Assembly: GCA_963678565.1 (NCBI GenBank)
Contig: OY782875.1
Location: forward strand, 806,001 to 870,000
Length of the DNA stretch: 64,000 nt
Direction: 5' to 3'
Source: SKHV01 sp963678565
Lineage (GTDB): Bacteria > Bacteroidota > Bacteroidia > Bacteroidales > Prolixibacteraceae
Part shown: positions 9,521 to 18,266 of the stretch, piece by piece
Layout: each line of letters opens with the position of its first letter
Position numbering within the stretch: position 1 is the stretch's first letter
Program-made: the position numbers and the translations under genes
Notes under the pieces: model-generated
Database searches by the model: none
What the model was told of the DNA's origin: nothing
The model's input: only the letters and a program-made list of their open reading frames with translations

Positions 9521-11254
9521 ATGAAAAAAGTAGGATTAATTTTAGTTACACTAATCATATTTAGCGCTATCGCTAAAGCACAGTATCCCGATATATCAGA
9601 AGAAGATGGAAAACGAGCTCAAGAGCTAATCAAAGAGACTTATAGATTATCTGATCTTGCTTGGGAAAAGGCAAAACCAATTGTAATGGCGGAAGCCGAA
9701 AATGGTCGTCCGTATATGCCTTGGGCCGGTCGTCCATCCGATTTGTTATCTGCAAAAATACCTTCTTTCCCAGGGGCTGAAGGTGGTGGAATGTATTCTT
9801 TTGGTGGCCGAGGCGGTAAAGTTATTACAGTAACGAGCCTCGAAGATCACGGACCTGGTACGCTTCGCGAAGCTTGTGAAACAGGAGGTGCTCGAATTAT
9901 CGTTTTTAATGTAGCTGGAATAATTCGGCTCGAACGTCCCATTATTGTTCGTGCTCCATATGTTACCATTGCTGGTCAAACAGCACCTGGTGATGGAGTT
10001 GTATTGGCCGGTGAAAGTTTTTGGATCGATACTCACGATGTGATCATTCGTCACATGCGTTTCCGTCGAGGTGAGACTTGGGTTGGACGTCGCGACGACG
10101 CAATCGGAGGTAATCCTGTTGGGAACATAATGTTAGACCATATTTCTGCAAGCTGGGGATTAGATGAAAATATGTCGATCTATCGTCATATGTACGATGA
10201 TGAAACTGGAAAAAAAGAACAGAAACTACCAACAGTAAATATCACCATTCAAAATTCGATTTTTTCAGAAGGCTTAGATACATGGAATCATGCATTTGGA
10301 AGTACTCTGGGAGGTGAGAATTGCTCATTTGTACGTAACCTTTGGGCAAATAATACAGGTCGGAATCCGTCAATTGGTTGGAATGGCATTTTCAATTTTG
10401 CAAACAATGTCATCTTTAATTGGGTACATCGATCAATCGATGGCGGAGACTATACAGCAAAGTATAACATTATTAATAATTATTTCAAGCCAGGGCCGGC
10501 AACAAAGGTTGATCAACCAGTTGGTCATCGTATTTTAAAACCAGAATCGGGTAGAAGTAAACTGGATCGTCGAGTATTCGGTCGTGCTTATGTTCATGGA
10601 AATGTAGTTGAAGGAAATAAAAAAGTAACTAATGACAATTGGGACGGTGGTGTTCAAATGGAAGATATGCCAGATCCTGAAAATCCTTATCAGGAGGTTT
10701 TACTTTCGGATGATATTAGCAAATACAAAAGCGAAGTTTATTGGAATGAACCAATGAACATGCCCTATTTGAGTTTAATGTCGGCAAGTGATGCCTTCGA
10801 TTATGTGTTGAATAATGCCGGAGCAACTTATCCTCGTCGCGATGCCGTTGATAAGCGAATTGCTCGTGTGGTACGAACTGGCGAAATTGAATATACCGAT
10901 CCAAAAACACATCGAAAAGATGTTCCTCAATTTAAACATCGTCGTTTACCTGAGGATTCTTACAAAATTGGAATCATTACTGATATTTCACAAGTGGGAG
11001 GATATCCGGAGTACAATGGAGAAAAATATAGTGATCAGGATCAGGATGGAATGCCCGATGCTTATGAACAAAAATATGCTGATCTCGGGTACGATTTCAA
11101 AAATGCTAATGATGCTAATTTAGATTTCAATAACGATGGTTATACCAACATCGAAGGATACATTAATGGAATAGATCCAACTACTTGTATCGACTGGTCC
11201 GATTTGCGTTTTAACTATGATACACTTGCCGAAAATGATGGAGTTGATCGTTAA
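9521..11254 (+). CDS. Pectate lyase, PL1 family (no T9SS tail)
   Basis: A second PL1 beta-helix lyase, 577 residues. A signal peptide (about 1-20, ending AIAKAQ) is followed by an ~70-residue helical linker. The PL1 core then begins FPGAEGGGMYSFGGRGGKV and includes VTIAGQTAPGDGVVLAGES, IMLDHISASWGLDENMS and NTGRNPSIG. The C-terminal part carries DQDGMPDAYEQKYADL and a DLDFNNDGYTNIEGYING calcium-type motif. Unlike the lyase at 6246 it has neither a T9SS tail nor a lipobox, so it is probably periplasmic and would process imported oligogalacturonides. Gene order and a 21-nt spacing place it in the susCD transcript. Confidence 0.9.
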   Translation: MKKVGLILVTLIIFSAIAKAQYPDISEEDGKRAQELIKETYRLSDLAWEKAKPIVMAEAENGRPYMPWAGRPSDLLSAKIPSFPGAEGGGMYSFGGRGGKVITVTSLEDHGPGTLREACETGGARIIVFNVAGIIRLERPIIVRAPYVTIAGQTAPGDGVVLAGESFWIDTHDVIIRHMRFRRGETWVGRRDDAIGGNPVGNIMLDHISASWGLDENMSIYRHMYDDETGKKEQKLPTVNITIQNSIFSEGLDTWNHAFGSTLGGENCSFVRNLWANNTGRNPSIGWNGIFNFANNVIFNWVHRSIDGGDYTAKYNIINNYFKPGPATKVDQPVGHRILKPESGRSKLDRRVFGRAYVHGNVVEGNKKVTNDNWDGGVQMEDMPDPENPYQEVLLSDDISKYKSEVYWNEPMNMPYLSLMSASDAFDYVLNNAGATYPRRDAVDKRIARVVRTGEIEYTDPKTHRKDVPQFKHRRLPEDSYKIGIITDISQVGGYPEYNGEKYSDQDQDGMPDAYEQKYADLGYDFKNANDANLDFNNDGYTNIEGYINGIDPTTCIDWSDLRFNYDTLAENDGVDR

Positions 11255-11311
11255 TTTTCAACCGATGCAAAACTAAATGTGAATTAATTCTTTAAACCTA
11301 AAATTGAATCT

Positions 11312-12061
11312 ATGAAAACGAAACATTTATTTTTCAATACAATACTTCTGATTGCATTGGTTGCTACAATATTTGTTGGATGTGATAATGGTGATGACTT
11401 AATTAACAATTATACCTACGAAGGAGAAACAGTGACTGATATCGACGGCAATGTTTATCATACTGTTACAATTGGCGATCAGGTTTGGATGGCCGAAAAT
11501 TTAAAAACAACCACTTACAACGACGGAACCGCAATTCCATTAATCACAGGAAACGAAGCTTGGATTGCTGATACAATTGGTGCTTATTGCAAGTACGATA
11601 ACGATTCTGAAAATTCAAAAACTTATGGACACCTATACAATTGGTACACGGTGAACACCAATCAACTTTGTCCCGATGGATGGCATGTTCCAAGTCGTTC
11701 TGATTGGGAGGAATTAATCGACTTTATTAAGTCTGATAGTATTTACATGACCGATAGTGTTGGTTTAGTGCTAAAGGCTCCATATTTATGGAATAATAAT
11801 GGTGGTGGCACCGATGATTATCAATTCAGAGCTTTGCCAGCAGGTAGTCGTTCTGGATTTGATGGCGAATTTAACGACCAAGGTGATTATGGATTTTGGT
11901 GGAGTACCGATGGTGGAACTGAAACAATAATAACTTTGGAAGACACAACTAAATTCGATGTTGGATCATATGTTTTATTAAATTATTTCTCAGAAAATAT
12001 TAAATCCACCATTATGTACAAAACCACTTATGGTCATTCTGTTCGTTGTATTAAAGAGTGA
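11312..12061 (+). CDS. FISUMP-domain lipoprotein
   Basis: This 249-residue lipoprotein has a lipobox (IFVGC, Cys near residue 25). Nearly all of the mature part is a FISUMP (Fibrobacter succinogenes major paralogous) domain: VTIGDQVWMAENLKTTTYNDG, GHLYNWYTV, CPDGWHVPSRSDWEEL and FWWSTDGG ... GHSVRCIKE. The family is usually surface exposed and its biochemical role is poorly defined. Inside a pectin PUL, after the lyase/esterase block, it could be a surface glycan-binding protein, which the locus otherwise lacks apart from SusD. That role is inference. Gaps are 57 nt upstream and 46 nt downstream. Confidence 0.85.
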   Translation: MKTKHLFFNTILLIALVATIFVGCDNGDDLINNYTYEGETVTDIDGNVYHTVTIGDQVWMAENLKTTTYNDGTAIPLITGNEAWIADTIGAYCKYDNDSENSKTYGHLYNWYTVNTNQLCPDGWHVPSRSDWEELIDFIKSDSIYMTDSVGLVLKAPYLWNNNGGGTDDYQFRALPAGSRSGFDGEFNDQGDYGFWWSTDGGTETIITLEDTTKFDVGSYVLLNYFSENIKSTIMYKTTYGHSVRCIKE

Positions 12062-12107
12062 AATTGAATAAGGTAGTTATTTAGTTTATTATAAAAGAAG
12101 ATTTGAG

Positions 12108-12764
12108 ATGAAGAAGATATTGATATTAATTTCACTTGTAATATTAGGTTTAGGTACTTCTGCACAAGAGGCAGAGCTTGATGAATATACCAAAGTGATA
12201 ACCGGTAGAGCAGATAAAATTGTTAACACCATAAAGTTCAAGAATGATGAATTGAAAATTCAAGTTCGCGATATTATTGTAGCGCATTATCTATTTTTAA
12301 ACAATGCACAAGAAGAAAGAGAGGCCGATGTTGCAAAAATTCGTGAAGAATTTGCAGAGAACCAAGAACTCCGAAATTTGAAAATTGATTTGCGAAAAGC
12401 CGAACAGGAAATTGCAACTCGCGACCATCATTTCTCTTTCAATGCACAATTGAAAAATGTACTAACTGAAAAGCAAATCGATCAAGTGAAAGACGGCTTA
12501 ACTTATGGCGTGCTAAACAAAACTTATAATGGTTTCATCGATATGATTCCTGATTTAAAAGAGGATGAAAAAGATCAGATTTTAGTTTGGTTATTTGAGG
12601 CACGAGAACATGCAATCGATGGAGGTTCTTCTGGTGAAAAACACAATTGGTTTGGAAAATACAAAGGTAAAATCAACAACTATCTTTCAGGTCGAGGATA
12701 CGACTTAAACAAGCTAGGTAAAGAATGGCATGAGCGATTAAAAAAGAAAGGCATCAAATTATAA
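12108..12764 (+). CDS. DUF3826-like secreted protein (copy 1)
   Basis: A 218-residue exported protein with a short signal peptide (ending GTSAQE) and a mainly alpha-helical mature part. It resembles the DUF3826 family by pattern: a RADKIVNTIKFKN start, a central HHFSFNAQLKNVLTEKQID helix, an ILVWLFEAREHAID motif and a C-terminal K/G-rich segment ending LGKEWHERLKKKG. It shares this plan with the gene at 21714-22355. DUF3826 proteins recur in Bacteroidota pectin and rhamnogalacturonan loci, but I know of no established function. Gaps of 46 and 10 nt indicate co-transcription. A periplasmic location is inferred from a signal peptide without a lipobox. Confidence 0.8.
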   Translation: MKKILILISLVILGLGTSAQEAELDEYTKVITGRADKIVNTIKFKNDELKIQVRDIIVAHYLFLNNAQEEREADVAKIREEFAENQELRNLKIDLRKAEQEIATRDHHFSFNAQLKNVLTEKQIDQVKDGLTYGVLNKTYNGFIDMIPDLKEDEKDQILVWLFEAREHAIDGGSSGEKHNWFGKYKGKINNYLSGRGYDLNKLGKEWHERLKKKGIKL

Positions 12765-12774
12765 CTGAAGTTTC

Positions 12775-15700
12775 ATGAATTTGAGAAAACGAATCTCTTT
12801 TCCGGTAAAGCTATTTGCATTCTTTTTCATTTTAACTGCTACCAGTTTTTTTGAAATTGCAACTGCCGGACCAAAACCAGAAATTCCTCCGGTACAAATT
12901 GGTGAGTCTGGTTTGCTGGTTTATACTGTTGATGAAAAAGGGAATCGTATTCCCGATTTTTCTTATGCGGGTTACCACAATGCGGAACAAGAAATTCCTT
13001 TTGTTGAAACGAAGGTGGTCATTTCTTATTCTGAAAACGACATTACCCAAAAATTGCAAGAAGCGATCGATTATGTGAGCGGTTTAAAACCAGATAAAAA
13101 AGGTTTTCGTGGGGCAATTCAATTTGAGTCTGGTATTTATAAAATTTCTGGACGATTTCGGATTAATACTTCAGGAATCGTTTTTCGCGGAGCCGGATTA
13201 AATAGCGAAGGTACTACACTTGAAATTGGCGGGATTGAGCGTAATACACTCTTTCTTGTAAAAGGTGGAAAACCAGAACTTGCAACTCAAAAAATTGCAG
13301 TTTCAGAGGAATATGTTCCTGTCAATTCAATGTCTTTTCAAGTTGAGAATGTAAGTGATTTAGAAATAGGAGAGTCGATAAGAATAACACGACCTGCCAC
13401 AAAAGAGTGGATTGAATTGCTCGGAATGAACAGTTTCGGAGGAGAAAGCGATTGGTTGGGATGGCGCGAGAATTACCATAATCAAACTTGGAACCGAACC
13501 ATTACCAATATAGAAGGAAATACCATTTGTATTGATGCACCAATTACTACTGCACTCGATCAAAAATATGGTGGAGGTTTTATCCAAAAATTAGCTTGGG
13601 AAAATCGAATTTCAGAAATAGGTTTTGAAAATCTAATCTTGGTTTCTAATTTCAATGCTGAAAACCCAAAAGATGAAGAGCATTGTTGGAATGCAATCTC
13701 CTTTGAAAATGCTGAAAATTGTTGGGTCCGACAAGTTAACTTTAAGCATTTTGCAGGATCAGCAGTAGCGATTTTCAAAACTGCATCTAAGGTTACTGTT
13801 GAAGATTGTCAGAACTTGGAACCAGTTTCTGAGATCGCTGCTTATCGCCGAAATGCCTTTTTTGTTGAAGGAGAACAAAACTTAGTTCAACGCTGTTATG
13901 CCGAGTTTGGCTGGCACGATTTTTCTACCGGATTTATGACAACAGGCCCCAATGCTTTTGTGCAATGCGAATCTCATCTACCTAATAATTTTAGTGGTTG
14001 TGCCGATAGTTGGGCCTCAGGTATTTTGTTCGATATTGTTCAGGTTGATGGTCACAAACTCAGCTTTGTCGATCGAGGACAAGATGCGCAAGGTGCCGGA
14101 TTTACAGCTGCCAACTCGATGTTCTGGCAATGTTCTGCAGCCAAAATTGAAAACTATTCACCAGCAGGAGCCATGAATTGGGCTTTTGGGGCTTGGGCTC
14201 AATTTGCAGGAAATGGCTATTGGTACGAACCAAATAGTCACGTAAAACCTCGTAGTTTATTTTATAAACAATTGGAAGATCGAACCGGAAGGCAAAATAT
14301 AGGGAATGGGCAAGTCCTTACATACGAAACGAATGCAACAAGTAGTCCATCTGTTGAAATGGCTGCCGAAATCGTTGAATATTTCAAAGAGAACCCAAAT
14401 ATTTCTGTTAAACAGTTTATCAATTTGGCACCAAAACGTAATCCAATTCAAACCGATTTTTCAGGTAAATCAATAGATAAGATTAACAATCGTAAAGAAA
14501 TTCAACCTCAGGCACCTGCACCTAAAACAGAAGTGCAAAATGGTTGGTTGGTTTCAGATGAAGAGGTTATAACAGGTCGTCGAACTTCTTCTCCATGGTG
14601 GAATTTAAAAGTCCGCCCACGTGAAATAGCTCATTCAAAAATGGCTATTACCCGTTATGTTCCTGGTCGCACAGGAAAAGGTTTTACCGACAATCTTGAA
14701 GAGGTGATTTCAGAAATGAATAAAAATGGAATTACAGTTTACGAGCAAAACTATGCCTTGTGGTACGAACGTCGTCGCGATGATCACGAACGTATTCGAA
14801 GAATGGACGGGGATGTTTGGGCTCCATTTTACGAATTGCCATTTGCACGCTCTGGGAAAGGATTGGCTTGGGATGGATTAAGTAAATACGATCTTACAAA
14901 ATATAACCCTTGGTACTGGAATCGATTAAAAGAGTTTGCTGAACTCGCAGCATATGAACAGAAAATATTAATTCATCAGAATTATTTTCAACATAATATC
15001 ATCGAAGCCGGAGCGCATTGGGTTGATTCTCCTTGGAGAACAGTAAACAATATCAACAACACAGGTTTTTCTGAACCTCCACCATTTGCAGGTGACAAGC
15101 GAATTTTTATTGCGCATGAATTTTACGACATCACGCATCCTGTACGTCGCGAATTACATCGCAAATATATTCGTCAGTGTTTAAATAATTTTAAAGATAA
15201 CAGTTGCGTAATTCAAACCACAAGTGAAGAATTTACTGGTCCGTTACATTTTGTGGAATTTTGGATTGATGTAATTGCTGAATGGGAAAAAGAAACCGGA
15301 AAACACCCCTTAATTGCATTAAGTACCACCAAAGATGTTCAAGATGCGATACTGGCTGATCCAGAGCGATCTAAAATCGTTGATGTGATTGATATTCGTT
15401 ATTGGAGTTCGCGCGCCGATGGTTCTATTTATGAACCCCAAGGAGGGGTGAATTTAGCTCCTCGTCAGCATGCCCGACAAGAACGTCCCGGAAAAAGATC
15501 CATCGAACAAGTTTATACCGACGTGCTGAATTATAAACAGCAATTTCCTAAAAAAGCGGTCTTTTATTCCGAAAATCAGAATCCAAGCTTTGCTTGGGGC
15601 ATATTTATGGCAGGAGGTTCATTGGCTCCAATACCGAAGATTGAGGCTGAAGGATTTTTACAAAGTGCAGCTACGATGGTTCCTGTAAAATCAACTGAAG

Positions 15701-15906
15701 GAATTTGGAAGCTCGAAAATAAAAATGGGCAGCAAATAATTTATGTCCAGAAAGCTGAGTCTTTAGGAGAAGAGCTTGAGAATGTAAAATCGGAGTTTAA
15801 AATTGATTTGATTGATTCAAAAAAAGGTGTGATCATCAAGAGAGATGTAAGTATTGAAGATGTTCTGAAAAAGGTTCAGTCAGCAACTTTAGTTTGGATT
15901 CACTAG
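12775..15906 (+). CDS. Beta-helix plus DUF6298-like two-domain exported protein
   Basis: A 1043-residue exported protein of two parts. After a signal peptide (about 1-31), residues ~35-480 look like a pectate-lyase-superfamily right-handed beta-helix (RGAIQFESGIYKISGRF, GIVFRGAGLNSEGTTLEIGG, NCWVRQVNFKHFAGSAVAIF). Residues ~590-1000 form a separate domain like DUF6298 (GWLVSDEEVITGRRTSSPWW) that reads like a glycosidase-type alpha/beta barrel, with paired acidic motifs TSEEFTGP (E818/E819) and YSENQNPSF (E933). It could be a lyase, a glycosidase or both, and I cannot assign a reaction. The 10-nt gap to the DUF3826 gene and 26-nt gap to GH140 place it in the side-chain module. The DUF label is from memory of the family pattern. 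Confidence 0.7.
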   Translation: MNLRKRISFPVKLFAFFFILTATSFFEIATAGPKPEIPPVQIGESGLLVYTVDEKGNRIPDFSYAGYHNAEQEIPFVETKVVISYSENDITQKLQEAIDYVSGLKPDKKGFRGAIQFESGIYKISGRFRINTSGIVFRGAGLNSEGTTLEIGGIERNTLFLVKGGKPELATQKIAVSEEYVPVNSMSFQVENVSDLEIGESIRITRPATKEWIELLGMNSFGGESDWLGWRENYHNQTWNRTITNIEGNTICIDAPITTALDQKYGGGFIQKLAWENRISEIGFENLILVSNFNAENPKDEEHCWNAISFENAENCWVRQVNFKHFAGSAVAIFKTASKVTVEDCQNLEPVSEIAAYRRNAFFVEGEQNLVQRCYAEFGWHDFSTGFMTTGPNAFVQCESHLPNNFSGCADSWASGILFDIVQVDGHKLSFVDRGQDAQGAGFTAANSMFWQCSAAKIENYSPAGAMNWAFGAWAQFAGNGYWYEPNSHVKPRSLFYKQLEDRTGRQNIGNGQVLTYETNATSSPSVEMAAEIVEYFKENPNISVKQFINLAPKRNPIQTDFSGKSIDKINNRKEIQPQAPAPKTEVQNGWLVSDEEVITGRRTSSPWWNLKVRPREIAHSKMAITRYVPGRTGKGFTDNLEEVISEMNKNGITVYEQNYALWYERRRDDHERIRRMDGDVWAPFYELPFARSGKGLAWDGLSKYDLTKYNPWYWNRLKEFAELAAYEQKILIHQNYFQHNIIEAGAHWVDSPWRTVNNINNTGFSEPPPFAGDKRIFIAHEFYDITHPVRRELHRKYIRQCLNNFKDNSCVIQTTSEEFTGPLHFVEFWIDVIAEWEKETGKHPLIALSTTKDVQDAILADPERSKIVDVIDIRYWSSRADGSIYEPQGGVNLAPRQHARQERPGKRSIEQVYTDVLNYKQQFPKKAVFYSENQNPSFAWGIFMAGGSLAPIPKIEAEGFLQSAATMVPVKSTEGIWKLENKNGQQIIYVQKAESLGEELENVKSEFKIDLIDSKKGVIIKRDVSIEDVLKKVQSATLVWIH

Positions 15907-15932
15907 GCACAACAATCAAAAATGAGATAATT

Positions 15933-17324
15933 ATGATAAAAAATATAGCCCTTATATTAGTTTCTTTTTTTGTTATTTCTTCTTGTTCCACAAGTACCAA
16001 GAGTTCTACAAACTTGCCTCACTTAAGCGTTTCTGAAGATCACCGTTATCTTCAAACCGAAGAGGGAGATCCTTTTTTCTGGTTGGGCGATACCGGGTGG
16101 TTATTGTTTGGGAAATTAAGTCGTGAAGAAACAAACGAGTACCTTCAAAACCGAGCAGATAATGGCTACAATGTTATTCAGATCATGGTTTTACACACCT
16201 TGCAGTATCAAAATTATTATGGCGATAGTGCTTTGGTGAATAAAAATGTTGCAACACCCAATGTTACCGAAGGGAATGATTTCAAAAATACCACGCAATA
16301 TGATTTTTGGGATCATGTAGATTATGTGATCGATTTAGCAGCCGCAAAAGGTTTATATGTTGGCTTGGTTCCGGTTTGGGGATCGAACGTCAAAAGTGGA
16401 GGCGTCAGCAATGAGGACGCAGCCACTTATGCCAACTGGATTGCCAATCGTTATAAAGATCGTTCGCATGTAATTTGGTTGAATGGTGGCGATATAAAAG
16501 GTGAAGATTCCACCCAAATATGGAAAACCATCGGAACTGAAATTGATAAAGTGGTAGGTGAAAAACAGTTAATTACTTTTCATCCACGTGGAAGAACTAC
16601 TTCAACTATCTGGTTTCATAACGAAGACTGGCTTGATTTTAATATGTTCCAAAGCGGACATCGAAATTACGAGCAAGATGATACCGAGTGGAGTTTTGGC
16701 GAGGACAACTGGCGGTATGTAAAACACGATTTGGCAATGAAACCGTTGAAGCCAACGATTGATGGTGAACCATCATACGAAGGAATTCCACAAGGATTGC
16801 ACGATACCTTAATGCCTTTCTGGAACGATGCCGATGTACGTCGATATGCTTATTGGTCGGTTTTTGCAGGAGCATTTGGCTACACCTATGGGCATAGTTC
16901 AATTATGCAGTTTTATCGTGAATCGGATACTGGAGCTGCCTATGGAGCAAAAGAACATTGGAACAAAGCCATTAACGATCCGGGAGCCTTACAAATGAAA
17001 TATATGAAGGAGTTAATGTTGTCTCGTTCATATTTCGACCGGGTTCCAAATCAGGAATTATTGGTTGACAACAATGGCGAGAAGTATGATTACCTGTTGG
17101 CTACTTCAGGTGCAAATTGGTCGATGGTTTATACTTATAACGGATCGAATATTAAGGTAAATGGCGAAAAAATAGAGGGCGATGAGATTAACGCTTCTTG
17201 GTTCAATCCGCGCAATGGCGAATTCACCGAAATAGGTCAAGTTAAAAAACAGAAGGTGATGGAGTTTAATCCTCCGGGCGATAAAACAGATGGTAACGAT
17301 TGGGTGTTACTAGTTGATTATTAA
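15933..17324 (+). CDS. GH140-type apiosidase lipoprotein (DUF4038)
   Basis: This 463-residue lipoprotein matches the DUF4038/GH140 family, whose characterised member is the B. thetaiotaomicron endo-apiosidase that removes apiose-linked side chains from rhamnogalacturonan-II. It has a lipobox (ISSC) and an (alpha/beta)8 barrel opening HRYLQTEEGDPFFWLGDTGW. Likely catalytic carboxylates are the Asp in WLNGGDIKG (D187) and the Glu in TIDGEPSYEG (E279), then a small C-terminal beta domain (NASWFNPRNGEF). The start is set at ATG 15933. An in-frame TTG at 15894 would overlap the previous gene and spoil the lipoprotein signal. This is the clearest RG-II marker in the window. Confidence 0.88.
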   Translation: MIKNIALILVSFFVISSCSTSTKSSTNLPHLSVSEDHRYLQTEEGDPFFWLGDTGWLLFGKLSREETNEYLQNRADNGYNVIQIMVLHTLQYQNYYGDSALVNKNVATPNVTEGNDFKNTTQYDFWDHVDYVIDLAAAKGLYVGLVPVWGSNVKSGGVSNEDAATYANWIANRYKDRSHVIWLNGGDIKGEDSTQIWKTIGTEIDKVVGEKQLITFHPRGRTTSTIWFHNEDWLDFNMFQSGHRNYEQDDTEWSFGEDNWRYVKHDLAMKPLKPTIDGEPSYEGIPQGLHDTLMPFWNDADVRRYAYWSVFAGAFGYTYGHSSIMQFYRESDTGAAYGAKEHWNKAINDPGALQMKYMKELMLSRSYFDRVPNQELLVDNNGEKYDYLLATSGANWSMVYTYNGSNIKVNGEKIEGDEINASWFNPRNGEFTEIGQVKKQKVMEFNPPGDKTDGNDWVLLVDY

Positions 17325-17333
17325 TTGTTCACT

Positions 17334-18254
17334 ATGAAACAGACCATTATAATCATATTCTTTCTGGCCTTATTGGGCTGCAAATCAGAAAAAGAAGTTT
17401 ACCTCTTTACCACATTTCGCGAGCCTGCAACCGTGGGACTTTATTTAGCATATAGCTACGATGGTTATCATTGGGAAGACCTAGAAGGTCCATGGCTTCA
17501 ACCCAAAGTAGGCGTTCAAAAAGTAATGCGCGACCCTTCCTCTGCGATGGGGCCTGATGGAACCTACCATATGGTTTGGACTTCCTCATGGCGTGGAGAT
17601 TTGGGTTTTGCTTATGCATCTACAAAAGATTTTGTCAACTGGAGTGAGCAGCAATTAATTCCTGTTATGGATTTCGATACGTCCACTGTAAATGTTTGGG
17701 CTCCCGAAGTATTTTATGATGACAAAGCCGAGCAATTTATTATTCTTTGGGCTTCAACCATTCCTTATAAATTCAAAAAAGGAATTGAAGAGGAAAAAAA
17801 CAATCACCGTATGTATTATGTGACAACTCCCGATTTTAAAACTTTTTCCGAGACGAAACTTTTCTTAGATCCGGGCTTTAGTGTGATCGATTGTGTGATA
17901 GTAGAAAAAGAACATGATGATTATGTGCTGGTTTTGAAAGACAATACCCGTCCGAACAGAAATATCAGCGTGGCTTTTGGCGATACTCCAATTGGACCGT
18001 TCAGTAATTATTCTGAACCATTAACCGACTTTTTGACAGAAGGGCCAACGGTGGCTAAAGTAAATGAAGACTACTTAATTTATTACGATTCATACGGCGA
18101 TAAATCATATAAGGCATTGAAAACAAAAGACTTTAATTCCTTTGAAGATGTTTCTGATCAGATTGATTTACCGGAAGGACACAAGCACGGAACCATTGTG
18201 AAAGTAAAAGAAAGCCTTGTACTGAATTTAATTGATGAAGCTGCTTCAAAATAA
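17334..18254 (+). CDS. GH43-like five-bladed propeller lipoprotein
   Basis: A 306-residue lipoprotein (lipobox ALLGC, Cys near 16) with the GH43/GH117 clan propeller pattern: MRDPSSAMGPDGTYHMVWTS (a candidate Asp base), VNVWAPEVFYDD, a blade Asp in SVIDCVIVEK and a candidate acid Glu in FLTEGPTVAKV. Family members act mostly on alpha-L-arabinofuranosides, beta-xylosides or galactans. The subfamily and sugar cannot be told from this reading. Its place between the GH140 and GH143-like genes suggests trimming of an RG-II or pectin side-chain sugar in the periplasm. Start ATG 17334 is preferred over a TTG at 17325 because it directly begins the lipoprotein signal. Confidence 0.78.
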   Translation: MKQTIIIIFFLALLGCKSEKEVYLFTTFREPATVGLYLAYSYDGYHWEDLEGPWLQPKVGVQKVMRDPSSAMGPDGTYHMVWTSSWRGDLGFAYASTKDFVNWSEQQLIPVMDFDTSTVNVWAPEVFYDDKAEQFIILWASTIPYKFKKGIEEEKNNHRMYYVTTPDFKTFSETKLFLDPGFSVIDCVIVEKEHDDYVLVLKDNTRPNRNISVAFGDTPIGPFSNYSEPLTDFLTEGPTVAKVNEDYLIYYDSYGDKSYKALKTKDFNSFEDVSDQIDLPEGHKHGTIVKVKESLVLNLIDEAASK

Positions 18255-18266
18255 TTTTAAGAGGAA

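Noticed and set aside
9746..10054. Minus-strand open frame of 102 codons inside the second pectate lyase
   Set aside because: Lies wholly within a clear PL1 coding region and its translation shows no domain pattern.
15894..15932. TTG start extending the GH140 gene upstream
   Set aside because: It overlaps the previous gene and places a non-signal segment before a perfect lipoprotein signal beginning at ATG 15933.
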